DNA from: Lucifuga dentata
Lineage: Eukaryota; Chordata; Actinopteri; Ophidiiformes; Bythitidae
DNA length: 64,000 nucleotides
NCBI GenBank assembly: GCA_014773175.1
Contig: VXCM01001244.1
Span: forward strand, 1 to 64,000
Direction: 5' to 3'
Positions 12,960 through 27,561 of the stretch are shown here, one piece after another. Numbering within the stretch: the stretch's first letter is position 1; each line of letters starts with the position of its first letter. Both the position numbers and the translations under genes were made by a program. The notes under the pieces are model-generated. The model was not told the origin of the DNA, did no database searches, and worked only from the letters and a program-made list of their open reading frames with translations.

Positions 12960-14278
12960 GGGGGGAAGAGGTGGTCTATTAGTGTTTGGCCTTGGCTCAG
13001 CCCAGGCCAGTGTGTTGGCTGCCCCTTTGAATGGGGATAAAATTTCCTCGTGTTTGCCAGTGAGCAGAATGTGTATGTGTGTTGGCGTGGCTGGCTGGCT
13101 CCTGTCCTGTACGTCCCAGGTTACGTATTGAATCTATGCAGAGAATGATGTACAGCAGAGCCAGACACACAACGGAAAGGTTACTCATTCAAACACTCCC
13201 TTCATAATAGTTAATCATTACCTGCTCTGGCACAGTGGAATGTCAAGAGATTTTGTTTTTTGCAATAGCAATCCTTCCTCAAAATAGACTAGACGTTTAT
13301 TACATCACCACTCCAACTCCTCATTTTCCAGCATATTCACCAGACCAGAATGTGTTGTGACTAAATTTACATTTTCTATTGTTTGCCAGTATATGTTACT
13401 ATGTATTTGTGAATGTGTGCACTTTCCAATGGCCAAGCTTGTGTAACGGCGTCATTGTATAGTATAGCTAGTGTGCTGATGTCTGTGCAAGGGTTTGGCC
13501 TGAATCTCATTGGTGAGGTTTGTGTGAAAGCAGGGAGAGGCTGAGACTTCCTGATGTAGTGATAACATACTGTACATGGTGGCTTATAAGGATATTTAGA
13601 ATTTGAATGAATTGTAACTGCCCTTCAAGAGGGAGGGTGCATAAATCTCCAGAGAGTGAAATATTAGCTATAGATGCATGCCTAGAATATGTATTGATTG
13701 GTGTTGCAGACGAGGCATTATATTTCACAAGTACATATCCCTCTCTCTGGGTCCTAGGATACCCACCAACCACACCCCTCTGCACTCACTGTATGTGCAC
13801 ACCTCCAGGTGTTGGTTCACCACACTAATCTGTGGTGATTAACTAAAGTCTGTAACGATATCTTGCAATTAGTCTCGGCTCTGCCTCTTCTGAAATGTGT
13901 CTCTCACTTTCAGTTTTCAGTTGCCTTTGCTGCAACTTGCTTTCTCTACTTTCCATCTTCGCTGCATTTTTCCTGCATTTCTCTGAGCATCTCCATTTAT
14001 GTAGTGTGTTGTGTAAAAGTGTGTATGTGTGTGAGAAAGAGAAACAGCAACAGAAAACATAGTGTATTTACTAAAGTATTTACAGTATAGTCTTTATTTT
14101 ATGCAGTGTATTTTGTTATTATAGTCATGGTTTATATAATATAGTTCATCGTTATTCTTTTTCTTATATTATTATCTTTATTATTATTATGTATGGCTAG
14201 AGATGACAAAAAAAATGAGCAAAATAAGCCAAACTACAAGACGTATGCACTCTTTTGCTCATATTGGCTCCCTTCTTT

Positions 14279-14314
14279 GTCTCCTCTCCTCTCCTCTCCT
14301 CTCCTCTCCTCTCT
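14279..14314. repeat. (CTCCT)n pentanucleotide repeat
   Basis: About seven tandem copies of a CTCCT pentamer. Confidence 0.88.
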
Positions 14315-16279
14315 TTGAGAGAACATCTCCTCTGGAGTCCTTTGTTGTCATTTAGCAGCAGTCCCTGCGGTAACTGTTGCTGAAAGTGTGAGGTGTGGAT
14401 TGTAGGGGATTTCTGCTCTGCGGGAGGGTAAAAAAGCTTTGGGGAAAATCCTTCCAATGCTGCCGTGGATATGCCGAGCAAATCAAGGCAGCAGGTGATG
14501 CTCCAGCACAATCCTCCCCTGCCTCGTCTCTGTCGCTGCATCACAGAGGTTGAATTAACCTCAGACCTCCTCCCCATCTTTTTTTTTTAAAACCTGTGAA
14601 ACATGTGGAGCAGTTTTCAGTAGATTCCACATGTGTTTTTCTGTCTCTCTGAAGGCGATGTCTGTCTGGAGCTTAGTGTACCATGTTGAGTCTCAAGGAA
14701 CATTTTCCTACCTGGCAGGCCTTCATGCTACAGGGCACTCTGCAGTCATAATCTGCTGTATAATCCAGTAAAATATGATTGAGTAACCTGAGCAGATATA
14801 AAATAACTAAGATAAATAAAAAATGTATGTATGTTGTGATTTGTATGCATGGATGGTACACATACAAATACATTTGCTATTTGCCGCGGAGTCCCTGAAG
14901 GCAAGCTGTGCCCTGACATTGTCAGGTAAGGTCATATAAAGAACACGCTATTTTAGATGCTGTTAATTATGCAGGAGTGTGGTCGACTGCTATCACTTGG
15001 GAAGGTCATTTGCTCCTAACCCTATTAAAGAGTGCTAAACCTGCTAAATTGTGTGTGTAAATGTGTATTGACTCAGAATTCTTCATTTTTGTCATGGCTC
15101 TCTGATAGCTCGCTGCTAGTGATGTGCTGACATCCTGTTAAAACAATCTCTGTAAAATTTAAAATTTATTTTGCAGTTCTGCTTTCAGTTTGATGTCAGT
15201 TCACAGATGTGTGATTTCGTTAAGGTGTATTTACTCAAGATGTGTTGGTGTGCGCTGTGTAGGTTTGTGCCTCTATGTTTATGTATATTCTGTGACTGTT
15301 TATTTGTGTGATGTTTTTGCTGATGCCTCCATATCGCTGCCCTATGCGAGGGCATCTGTTTCACCTAATTGAAGGTCAATATTTGCATGAGCATTCCTCC
15401 AGACAACTTCCCCACCTCGGTCTAAACAGAACACAGGCTGCCATTGTAAATAAAATCGGAGTGCCTGTCATCATCTTGTCTGGTATTACCCAACTTTTTT
15501 ACACGCTATTTTTGGACTGTGCCAGAGCAGCAGAAAGGCCGCGCAGAGCCCAGCATATTTCAGAGAGATAAAGAAACGTTCTGGGTTTTTTTTTTGTTTG
15601 TTTTGTTTTGTTTTTTTTACCAATCAGAATTGTCAGTGTTGCATCTACATTTTGATAAGCACACTTATCCACTTAACGGGATAAATTTTAAAAAAGTTTC
15701 TAATTTTCTACTAGAGATTAGAAAACAGCAATAAAGACAGAATGCCACACTGTTCTTCTGATCTGGTCTTTTGATGCCTTTAAATATTGTAATTATGAGT
15801 TGAGAGAATTTGAACACTCCCACAAAGTCGTAATTATGAATGGGAAAACTTGGAATTTTCTGAAATCCCTTACTTTGTCAAGACAGGGGCATGCCCACAA
15901 AAGACTAGTTTATAGTTAAAAAGAAATAGTTAAAGCTACTTCAGTTATTTATGATCTCTTGCATATTTTGTAGTAAAATTGATGTGCCAGTAATTAACAT
16001 ATGATATGTAATCTAGCACTTTACTGTCTTACCAGTTATGAAAAATATAAGTTACAGCTGTCTTTGTTGGAACAAAAACAAATGTTAACAAAAAAGCGAC
16101 TTCACCACCATGTCCATATTGTTTCTGCCAAAACCTCTTGAACAAAAATTACATCATAGCTTTAACTTTGCAAATCATAAGCCAGAACTTCCCAGGAGAA
16201 TTTTAAGGCACAATTAGTGTAATATTTTAATGACTTTAAATCTGAGGAGAAGATTTGGGTGCCAGGTTGAAAATAATCC

Positions 16280-16793
16280 TTAAAGGACCGTACCAGTGAT
16301 TTTGCATGTTGAAGCCAAATAAATGCTACCTACATACAAATTATGTTACTGAAAACCATTTTTCAAAACACAAAACTGTATTTTAGTTTTCCTGTTATTT
16401 TGCCAAATCCCCTAGTCTTTCAAAATCAAATGTTCTGGTTATACACCTACCTTAAAATTCACTGTTTCACCTGCTGAAACGTATGTCCAGAAGGCATGTC
16501 CATTTTTGATTTCTCTGTAAAAGCCGTCTTCTCCAGTGACTATATTCCCTGACAGAGACATAATTTTCTTCTGTGCAGTTTAGCGTGTGATTGGTTAAAT
16601 TAAGAAACTCCGGCAAAAAATAAGAACGATGTGTAGCGCACTGGAATGAACTGAAACCAATGGCAGATAGGAAAAACAAATCTAAAATGCACCACTCCGG
16701 TATGTTTTGAAAATGGTTGTCAGTAATGTAATGTGTATGTAGGTTGTATTTATTGGGCTCAAACATGCAAAATCACCGATATGCTCCTTTTAA
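16280..16793. mobile_element. TTAA-edged MITE, copy 2
   Basis: A 514-bp element. The left end begins TTAAAGGACCGTACCAGTG and the right end finishes ATATGCTCCTTTTAA. The right arm read in reverse complement repeats the left arm for about 90 bp, including TGATTTTGCATG, a CCAATAAAT-type block, and ACCATTTTTCAAAAC. It shares internal blocks with copies 1 and 3, such as GTAAAAGCCGTCTTCTCC near 16516 and GAACTGAAACCAATGGCAG near 16646. No protein-coding frame was found. Confidence 0.8.
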
Positions 16794-19189
16794 TATGACT
16801 GAATGGCTCCTGCAGTCGTCAGTATTCAGCAAAAACAAAAGACTGGATAGTAGGTGAATCAGCTTGGACAGAATTTAGTCTCATGGTACACAACAAGATG
16901 AGTGAAGTGATGTGTCACATTGTCAGGATGGATAAACATTAAACAGACCTGCCTGTTAGAGAAGCTGTGGATGGAATTTGTTTGATATTGTAGACAGCCT
17001 GGATGTTTTGTTTTCTCTTTTTGCATTTATTAAAAATGATTAGGGTATTTGTCAGTGCTTCACACACACACACACAACACACACACCATCTTCTGTGCCA
17101 TGAACAGCCTCCACTTTGTGATACTCGCTGTAGAAAGTTCTGAAACCCAGGGCAGAAACCACCTCCTCCTCCCTCATCTTGCCAGTTCAAAACCTCAGAG
17201 CTGCTGACATAGACTCACCCAGTGTAAGTGAGAAAATAAATAGACTATGAAAAAAAAAAAGTGCCACCCATCAGAGGGTTTCATGCTTACCCTCTGCTTC
17301 TGGATATTAATGCCAAAGTTTTCATCACCATTGGGGGATGAGCGAGAGTAAGAGACATGGAATGATGTCAGCGTGGGTGGGGATGAGGAGAGAGGAAGAA
17401 CAAAGGGATGGGTGAGTCTTACACATGAAAATCCCACAGAACAGCTGTTTATTGTTTACTGATATTACAAGTCATTTAATAGTCTATGCTTAGACTGTGA
17501 AAGACGTGGGCTGTGTTTTGGGGACAGAGAGTTCTGTAGGAAGCTCTTGAGTCTGAGGTGTTTTCTCTTATGTAATCCTGCTGTCCTCAACAACTTTGAG
17601 CACTCAGCAGTCCCACTGTTTGCACCCAGGTAGTCCTCCACCTCCTCTTTCTCCTTCCCTTTCCAGCTTCGTGCTGTCAGCACTTTTCTTGGGAGCAACC
17701 CCAGCTTAGTCACTGTAGACTTTGATTTTTCATCTAGCCTCTGCAACTCTAATACGCTTAATGGCACTGCGCTCATCCTCCGAGGGCTTCCCTGGACCAG
17801 TGTCAGCTGATTGACAGCTCGTCAGACCAGAAGAGGTTGGGGGGGGAGGAGAGAGAGGAGTGGAGGGAGCAGTATATGGGCACATGATGCTCCTGCTGTG
17901 TCTCTGGCTTGGGGTGGAATGCCATATTTCACTCTGACACCCCATGCCCATAGGGAAACCAGAAGGCTGGTAGCATGTGACCAGCTGAGGAGTTGGTGGG
18001 TTAGTCCCCTGATTCCTCCTCACCTTGTTCTCTGGATCCTCTTCTCTTTTCTCTCTTTCTTTCCCTCGCAGTCACTGCAGAAGCTTGGAGTTATAACAGT
18101 ATGTGAGTAGGTGTCTGAGAAGCTGATTGAGATTCTTTGAGAATAGCTGAAACAGCGGGGGCTGAGCTCCCGCTCACTACTCCAGAGCAGGGTGTCCATT
18201 ACAGTTGGAGTGGCCAAATTACAGAGAAGAGGGAGACCGGGAGAAGCCCTGGTGAGAGGCTCAGTCTAAGAGAAGGAGGGGGGTGATGGAAGGTGATGGA
18301 GAAATCGATTTGTCTTTGAGCAAAAGATGGTGAGACAGACACAAACAGATTGTCGATGTGGTAAGAATGATGTTCTGTCTATGATGAGACATTATGATTT
18401 GAGAGGCAAAGTTGTAAGTCTTCAGTTTACTTGGTGAATACCAGGATTTCATTGTGAATGTGTGGTGTTTCTTTGTCAGCCTGAGATGGATGATCTGTCT
18501 GGTCTTCTGAGAGTCGCACCTATTGCCAGGCCAAAACTATCTCTCCTCTCTGTAAAGTCTGCTTTAAGGAGAGGATTTCTGCTTTTCAGATACAAAAGTT
18601 AACAGTGGGTGTTGTTGTTTGACCAGGTGGAAAAGTCGAGTGGCTCCAAGAATGGAAAGAGGATATGCTTTTCTTGACTTTTGTTTCTAACAGTCTCTTC
18701 TTTTGTTGCTCAGCTGTAGCCACAAAACTCAGGAGCTGCTGTTGCTTTGCTGAAAAGCTCCTGTATCAGCAAATTCAACTCATCCATATATGTAATTCAC
18801 TGTTTATTGCTTTTCTACATAACTATAGGCTTATCAGATTATCCTCAGTGCACAGTTTTTAATGTTTACATTCATTCTGCCTGTCATTCCCATTCTGTGT
18901 AAAATCAAACAGCCATTTATAGAAATCTGCTAGACTGTTCACAAAACCTCACAAAGTCAGATGACATGGCACAAGCTGAATTTCTGCTATAAAATTTAAG
19001 CCAATCAGTGAACTGTTGGTTGTGCTTCGTTGATGATGTGACACACCACCTCTTCGAACTGCTAAAGCTCATGCAAAACATTTTAATGTAGGCATTATAG
19101 ATGTAAAATAAGGCTTGAGCATCTGCTTAAAGAAAACAAGGTCTAGATCAGTAAGCCCACAGCTGAGAGGGTTCAGTGTAGAAGCCTAA

Positions 19190-19510
19190 ATATTCAGACA
19201 TTTACATGCACCTTCAAACTTTGATTATATTCGGAATAAGGCAATACAATCAATTTTTCTCAAATGTTATGTAAGCATCATAATCAGATCAAAATAGGCT
19301 TAAATCAGAGTAATCTTACTCAAGACTAAGCTTGAGTAATAGACCTAGATTATCTACATCAATTTGTTCAGACATGTAAATGTTAAGAGTAAGCCATGTC
19401 CACATACTCCGATTACGAAAGGCATCATGTATATTCAGTGAACTGTGGAATCCTATTAATTTTGTTCATGTATACACACATTACTCACATTATTGCCTAA
19501 ATTGGAGTAC
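19190..19510. mobile_element. Candidate degenerate palindromic MITE-like repeat
   Basis: The text resembles a widespread fish repeat with TTACATGCA-type ends and internal AAATCAGAGTAATCTTA. Here ACATTTACATG near 19198 recurs inverted in CATGTAAATGT near 19374. The borders are not clear and the family identification is from memory of similar teleost sequences, so confidence is low. Confidence 0.35.
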
Positions 19511-22500
19511 AGACAAATAAAGAACACCTTTACCTTTAAAAGGGTTGCCCATAGTGTGTCAGATGTGCCAGGGTTCCTTAAATAGCAGCTCTGTAGTAGG
19601 AATCATGGAATATTTTTGTATGACAAGATCAGGATAGGACATGCTTGGACCTGGAATAAGACATTTTTTATTAATATTTCATCCTATAGCTTGGCCATGC
19701 TTCACCTTCAGATGTGTTAATCCACTTAACCTTTCTTCATTTGGAATTAGACCAGAATTTAAAGAAACATGCATTTTACAGTGTAAAAAAAGTTTGAAAA
19801 TTTAAAGTAAAACATCAGTCACAACCCAGCTAGTGGTAAGTTCATCCAGTCGGGCGCAGGGGGGATTCATGCTGAGCTGTCAATGATCTATTGTTCTGCC
19901 TTCTTGAAATGACGTCTGTGTGCTTTCCAAGGCCACAGAGGAAGTGAAACCTGTGGGCTAGTGTTACCAGGTCATGAAAGTGTGCCAAAACTAAGGTGGT
20001 TTGCTTAAGGTGGTTTTGCTTGTATGAGTAACAATTTGTCTTATTGTTTGGTCATTGTGTAACAATTAAAATAAGCATGACGCTAACATTCAGGCACTGT
20101 GCTCACTGAGTCTGCTTCAGACCTGACCTACGCTTCCTTCATCTCATTTTCTTAATCACAACCCTCGGCCATGCAGCTCGCTGTCTAACACACACTCCCC
20201 CACTTTGTTGGATTTGTTCAAATGCTTTTTAACTGTAATGGCATGCACAGGTTGAGTTTTCTGCAGTTTCGATTTAGACTGCTTCAGCAATCAATGCTGC
20301 CAGCCCCCAGATTAGATTTTGTTGTTTTTTTTAGATTAGATTTTCCATCTCAGTTGAGCAGCTCACAGGAGGGCACATTTTGTCATTTGTCTAAATTTTG
20401 CAGGTTCAGGCTTATGATTTCCTCATATGTTATAAAGTAGTCTAAACAAAATTGCTGTTCTTCTAAAAAGTTCTGTAGTTTTTGTTGAAGTATTTAGCCT
20501 TCTGTAAGCAGTGTCACTGTGTGTTTGCCTCTTAGCCTCCTATGTTTTTAACTGGGTTTTTTAAATGTGCTTGACTTGGTTGATAATCTACTGTGGATGG
20601 TGTGAGAGGTCCAGATTGCATCAGAGCAGTTGATAGTTATTAGTTAGTTACATTTCTAGATGTAAAGCACAACGTATGTATGATTAATCCAGAATAATGT
20701 GAAATAACAGTGTTATTATCATTTTGAAGCATGTGTACCATAAACCACCATCATTGGATGTAACAGTTCTCCATGCATTTTGGTTTTTAGATATTTATTC
20801 CTGTAGTCTTTCAAATAAATGTGGAGAAATGGGAAGCTGTGATTGGCTGTAGTCAATGTCATTTTGTATTTGAAGATGCTGATAACTAATCTGATCAACA
20901 TTTTGACCACAAGAACTCAGCTGGCAAGCTTTTCACATCAGCCAAGCTTCCCTCTTTGGTCAGCTCTCTTGGAAATGACTAGACTAGTATTCATGTGTTG
21001 ATTGTGTTACTTGTGAGCATGCTGACATTTTTTGTTATGACGGGAGTACAGAGGAATTTGACCCCCTTTTTTTCATGACCTTACGTCAGCATGGTTTCAG
21101 TTCTTCTCAGTTGGCTGTTAGAAAGAAATCCCATACTATGTCCCAGATAATGGCCTGAAGAGACTGATATCTCCAGGTCCAAATGTCCCCTCATTGAGAA
21201 ACAAGTATGTCTGGTTTGAAAGTACAGATTCATGTTACATGGGGTTGTATGGTTATGTTAAGTCATTCTTTTCATTGAAAGATGTGACACTGAATTTAAT
21301 CAGTCTCCCTTTTGTTCAACTTATATCTGCCTAAACTAAATTGTGCTCAGCCATTTATTTATCTAAAATTCTGAATCTCTTACATAAACTCTCTTCTAAT
21401 GTGCCATTTCAGTTCTAATGGCAGCAATAACAAATTCCTATCAACCAAATTTATTTTGTTTGCAGTTTCCAGATGAGTTAAATAAATGCTGCTTTAGCAA
21501 ACCCAAAGCTAATGTTTAAGTGGCACACTGATGACATCAACTTTACACTGACGCACAAAGAGCAGAAGCAGCCCTTTCAGAGCAGTGCAGCTAAATATGA
21601 TCTTAACTAATTTAATGAAAATGTCTTATTTAAACACAACATTTAGCTCAGTTTTCATTCTATGGGCTAAGGTATTTTACTCTGAATGGCAGTAGAGATG
21701 ACATTGGGCAAGTCTTAGCTGCAGCTTTTCATTCACGAAAGGAGAATTGTGGTAGCGCTGAGATGATAAAAAGCAGGTCACACTTTTCCCTTTTTTCCAC
21801 CAAACATCACGGTGTAGCTGCCCTCCAGATCTCAGAATGAGGAAGAATCTGTGGCGTTTGCTTTGTACTCCACGCCATCCAGGATACACATCTACAGTAT
21901 GTCACTCTCACTTTGATTTGAGCCTCACTGTCATGGCATATAAAAACAGGTATCTATGTTCTCATGGTATAGGGAGTTTGGAGTTGGATATTGAGTGAAA
22001 CAATGAGAGACTGAGGGTGAGAAAAGTCTTCCACTTGACAACCTTTCCGTTGTAAATGCGGGTTACTATCAGCATTGAATCACTGTCACTGCTTTCCATC
22101 ATGGTGAAAACCGGGCAACTACTGATACAAGGACACTACAGAAATGATCTGTCAGTGTGCACAGCATGGGGTGGTAGTGTGAGGTGCAGTGCGGTAACTG
22201 CAGTGGTGGTGGTGGTGGGGGAGGACGTACTTGTCCAGCCCCTTTTTTCAGTGTTTGAACAAATCTTTTTAATATGTGAAGGAGGCAAGGTCAATCTAAA
22301 ACGGGGGGGTTAAATTGCTCATTAAAAACAATGCCATCTGAGTAACTTTGGGGATATTGTAAGTAGCTGAAACAATGAGGCATGAGAGGCTGCCATTTGC
22401 CTTTTACCTCAAATTAATTTTTGCTTCTTTTTTGCTAATTAACCCATAAGTACCTGACTTTAAGTGTGTACTTCATTGGGTATTTTACTCCAACTTCAAA

Positions 22501-24869
22501 CAGAAATCATCCAGGTCAGGACTGATTGTTTGATCGACTTGAATTATCAACTTCCTCCACCATGTGATTTCTTAACACCCAATCTGAAGTCTTACGGTGA
22601 ACAAATGCTTCCAGTTTAAACTGGAAAGTGCAGTGTTACCTAGTAATCTCTTAAAGTAAACATTCCCAGTGGGAAAACTTTCTCTGAGGTAACATAATGA
22701 CCCAGTTTGTGTGTATCCATAGAGAGAGGCCAGTGAGTCTTAGAACATTTTGACAGACAGTGGTCCAACCTGTATCGGATAACAAATCAGCTGTACGTAA
22801 CTGGACAAGAATTAACAGGAAATCAATGTATCCAGCCACTATTCTACATCAATACAGTGCTTCACATTCTCCTGGCAAGCCTTCTCCTCTTGCTCCATTT
22901 CTCTTGATGCCACTCTCATTTCCTTTTCTTTTCTTTTATTGCTCTTTGTCTTTTTATGTTTCTCTTCAAAAGCCACCACAACAGGGAGCTCTTTGCTTCT
23001 CTGCTTTATATTCCAGTGGTCAGCCCCATGGCCATGAGGATACAGGTCTCAGGGACAAGAGGTGGCAGGTCCATTTAGGAGTCTGATTTCTCCTATCCAG
23101 ATCTTTATGAGGTGATGACAGCTGGAGGAATGCACTGCTAATTCCCCTAACACGGGTTATCTGACCTACAGGCTCGGTTAGCTCTTAGAGCAATTTGAAC
23201 AGACTGGGTGGTCACAGGAGAGAAAAATATCTGCTCGTAGTGTGTGTGTCATGCATGCTATATTTACGCTATTGTATCCCAATCAAAACTGCGCTTTGGA
23301 GGAATGTGGGTGTGTTACTGTACCCTGCAGCCAGACGCTGTAGCTGTGTGTGGCCTTCCTAGTGGCCAGACAAGACTACACCTCCCAGCTGCGATGAGTA
23401 CAGTCAGTGACACATTTCTGTCTGTCTGGAAACACAAAGTGGGCTGGTTGGTTTGCAGTAGAGTGAGCCATGGTTTGACTTAAGACACAGACAACATGAA
23501 GGTGTTCATTGCTCAGATGTTTGAATCTTGGAACAAAATTTTCCTTAATTTAATTTTTGTTACGACCAATCAGATATGTATGAACCCAAAAGTTTTGTTG
23601 AAGAAATGCAATGCCTGTGTATGTTTGCCTGTTACTAAGCAGCATACAGGTGTTGACACTATCTTGACATGTTAATCCTTGTCAATCTTGTGTTTATAGT
23701 ACAATGAGTCTCTGTTTTTTTAGCTCTCTGTTGTTGACAACTGTTCTTGTTAAAGTAGGATTAGCATGGGAAAAGTAGCATGATGATTTCAGGTGCCTTA
23801 ACATGTTCAATCCCATCCACCATTACAAACTCATGTGGGTGGATAATTGTGTAAACTGAAAGAATATTGTTTTCCATTCAAATCAAGATCCCAAGGTCTG
23901 CAAAATTACCAAATATGCAGACTGAATTACAATGAAATGTGTATACAGTTGTTGAAAAGGCATCAAAAATTTTACATTTGACATATTTTGTGCAGCCGTT
24001 AAAAAAAATATATGCTGGATTTTTGCACTTAATATAAGTGTCCACAGCTTCAAGGAAACACTGAAATAGGTGTGTACTTAAAATACTGTATGTGTGAGGC
24101 TGTCAAACAATGTGAGAGGTTGCAACATGTATCCTCTGATGCTTTGGGACACACATCATCAGTGAAGTAACATGGTGTCATCAGAGATTTCGAGCCTTTC
24201 AACATCAGACACCCTGGTCCAGGTGACCCCATGAGGGCTGATCAAGCCCTAGTAGTCCTAGTAGCTGCATTCTGTGGCTATCTGGAAGATCTTTCTGCAT
24301 GGCTTCATGGCTCTACTCTTTCTCCCCATCACTCTCTTCCAAAAAGCTCATGCCAGATTACTTTGCATGCTGTTGCTGCTTCCCAATCCATGCTCCTTGC
24401 TCCCTCATACCTTCCTCACCTCATCTCTCACTCACACTTCCTCCCTGTCCTTCATTGCCAGCCTGTGAGACTGTGATCCCTGGAGTCACTGTAATGCATT
24501 GCTTCCCTCATGCATCCTTTAGGTTGCTGAGGGGAATCCCAAGCTTATCTAACAGTGAATGCCTTTAAGGATAAACATAATGGAGACCTTTTTCACGGCA
24601 GCCATTTGAACTTCCCATATCAGGTAAAGCACAGATTTAATGTAATGTAAAAATGGCTCCATTCTATTCACATGTGCCACAGCATGCACAATACCAGGAT
24701 CCTTGCACTGACACACCACAGTAAAATGCATTAATTACACACTGCTATGACATGTCAGAATGTCTGCTATACTGTGACAATTAAATACAGCACGTGAACA
24801 TTTGTACAACATAAAACAAAACTCATGACCCTGATCACTTGCGCATGATTATTCTGAGCTGCCACTGAT

Positions 24870-25165
24870 AGTTATCGACTAAGTGGTTATTTTTCAATTA
24901 GTCAAATAATTTGCTTTGTGACATACATACTCTGAAAGTTTTCAGAGCTTAAAGTGATGTCTTCAAATTGCTTCTGATCAAAAGTCCAAGGATAATTAAT
25001 TTATGGTGATACATAACAGAGAAAAGCAGAAATTTTGTCACAATTGAGAAACTGTTACCAGCAAATGTTTGGCATTTTTACTCAATAAATGACAAAAAAT
25101 GATTAATCAGTTGATGATTAATAAAAGTTGTTGTTAATTAATTTTCTGTCTATCGACTAATAGAG
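24870..25165. mobile_element. Degenerate teleost interspersed repeat with TATCGACTAA ends
   Basis: TTATCGACTAAGTGGTTAT near 24873 and TCTATCGACTAATAGAG near 25149 bracket a segment containing GATTAATCAGTTGATGATTAA. This pattern (terminal TCGACTAAT and internal ATTAATCGATTA-like words) is common in teleost genomes as a short non-autonomous element. The copy is heavily mutated and has no coding frame. Confidence 0.5.
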
Positions 25166-26440
25166 CGCCTGGGCATAAGCTACCTAGCCAGATCTGTATT
25201 CATGTATTCTGTAGAACCAGTATTTTACACACACAGACACACACGCTGGTTTACTGGGAGCCTGTTTTAGCTGCACTTGATTGCCATGTGTGATTGATGA
25301 GCTGCTTCCCTCAGCCCTGGAGCTGCAGTCCCAAGATATAGAGAATGCACACCACACACACATTTGATAGCCTTTTATAAGATTCTCTTTCAGGTTTCAG
25401 ACAGTGGGTAGGAGCTGAGTACTGATGGCACAAAATGACTGTATACAACAACTCCCCCCCCACATTTTTCTCTTTCTCTTCCCCTATTTTTTTGTCTCAT
25501 ACTGTTTTCCTCTCTTCCTATCTCACGCATGCAACATGGACACACACACATCTCCACTCTCAGACACAAAGACAGAGACCAGTGGTTTATGGTTAGGACA
25601 CATGGCGTTTATATGTACTTAATCTTTGGAGGCTGGCTTGCAAGGCGTTGATGCATCAGGAGAATCTTGTTGATAGGACACTACTGCAGCATGGCACTGG
25701 GCAGAATGGGCAGCGGGGGTACACAGCAGAGGACGGAGAGTAAACTGTAAACTGACAGTCTGAATGGAGTTGTTTGTCAGTGTGGGTAGCAATTACTTAG
25801 ACTGGCCTGGCCCTGAGTAAACTCTCTGATCAGAGGGTGTCCTTCTGCCAGTCCAGGAGGGGAAAGTGGGGACAGAGACAGTGTTGATGTATTCTGCGGC
25901 CCGGTTCCTGTGTTTGAACACACTCAGGCACAGCTTCCACCTGTTGACTCCTCCCCCAGCCTGTGTTTGTGTAGGAAGCTCTAAAAGCACCAGAAGCTCA
26001 AAGACAAATTAGCATAATCACATGTTAGTGAGATGTGAGATAGGGCATGGTGCTGGGTCATATGCAGTGCTAGTTTTCCTGTTTCAGCTTCACACAAGAT
26101 GCAAAAAAGTAAGCTCAGCTGCAAAAGGGAGGCAACAGCATTGGCGTTCCCCTCATTGGATAGGAATTTCATTATAGAATTACAAATTCAGAGAAAACTA
26201 AAATATGGTCCTTATCTGATTTCTGTCATAGCATGTCGCAGCACTGACTTTTGTACTCCACAAAAGCATTTTAATTACAAAATCTGCATCGTTATCATTA
26301 ACATATAGAAGTTGATTATTTTGTGGCACAGAACACATCAGCAGAAATATCAGGTAATGCCATGTTTTCATTGTTGGATCATTTTTTCCCACCTCACCAG
26401 AGACAATTGTGTACTTTAATCTAACACTTAGTTCATGAAT

Positions 26441-26493
26441 AGGGCAGTATGTATTGGACTCAAATATGCAAAACCACCGATATGGTCCTTTAA
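26441..26493. mobile_element. MITE fragment, copy 4 (one arm only)
   Basis: This matches only the terminal part of the right arm of the copies at 16280 and 27003: GTATTGGACTCAAATATGC, then CACCGATATGGTCCTTTAA. No matching left arm was found within several hundred bases upstream, so this is a truncated end. Confidence 0.65.
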
Positions 26494-27002
26494 TGAAAGG
26501 TATAAAACCTGGTAGTTATTTTACAAATTGTAATGAGAGTTTCACTGTGCAATTTCATTATATGCTATGTATTTGTCTGCTCTTTCATCATCTTAACTGG
26601 AGAAGTTATCATCAGGTTTGGCTAAAGCCCATTATTTTGACTCAGAGCAAACACAAAGCAGCCGCCTGTGAAAGACAGGTATGGTAAGCTGCATGTGAGA
26701 ATTTGTTCTGTGATATCGACACCCACACATCAGTGAAACTTGTGGGCATGAGAGGACGGCTTTTGAAAATGTCAGTTCCTCTTTCTATATTTATCCTCTC
26801 TTCTTCTCCCATGCTTTTTTCACTCTTTTATTTCATTGTATCACCACAGTCTCTGCACTTTTGTACTTGATGTTTACCGTTTCAAAAGCAGATTAAGTGA
26901 CTTAGACTCTATCTGCTGTATCTGTTCCTGTCATAGTCACTCTCTGTGAAGGCCTGGAGTCTAATGTCAGATCAATCCTGCTGTGTTTTCACATTTTAAT
27001 GC

Positions 27003-27561
27003 TTAAAGAGCCATACCAGTGTAAATAATACCCACATACACATTATGTTACTACCAACCATTTTCAAAAAATAAAACCTTATTTGAGTTTTTGTGTTATT
27101 TAGCCCAGTCCTAATACCTAATTTTTCAAAGTATACACCCACTTGAAAATTCAAAGTTTCACCTGCTAAAACTTACGCATGATTGTAGAAGTCACGGTTG
27201 TTTTTCATTTCTTGGTAAAAGCCGTCTTTTTCTGGATCTATAGTCATTGGAGACACATTTTTTTCTGTGCAGCTCCATGTTGGTCAGGTTAAATTAAGGA
27301 ACTTGGACAAAACATGAGAATGACGTTTGGTTTGCTGCGATTTATTTATGTATCTCAAGTATATGTCAAGTCTCTACAGGTTTATTTTAATTGCATATTG
27401 GAATGAACTGAAACCAATGGCAGTCTGGAAGGTAGGAAAAACAAATGTAAAATGTACCACTCCGGTAACATGTTTTGTAAAATGGTTGGCAGTAATGTAA
27501 CATGTATGTGGGTTGTATTTATTGGGCTCAAACATGAAAAATCATCGTTTTGCTCCTTTAA
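27003..27561. mobile_element. TTAA-edged MITE, copy 3
   Basis: A 559-bp element. The left end is TTAAAGAGCCATACCAGTG, with an internal deletion in the arm relative to the other copies. The right end is CGTTTTGCTCCTTTAA. The two arms are inverted repeats, and the interior shares blocks with copy 2 (AAAAGCCGTCTTTTTC near 27220; GAACTGAAACCAATGGCAG near 27404). No transposase frame is present. Confidence 0.78.

Noticed and set aside
17465..18023. Two overlapping minus-strand open frames of 103 and 97 codons
   Set aside because: Slightly GC-richer than the surroundings, but neither product is recognised, and the frames differ without a plausible splice join.
24231..24568. Three overlapping plus-strand frames of 64-89 codons
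   Set aside because: Ser/Leu/His-rich, no domain, and all three frames are open together, as expected from a pyrimidine-rich stretch.
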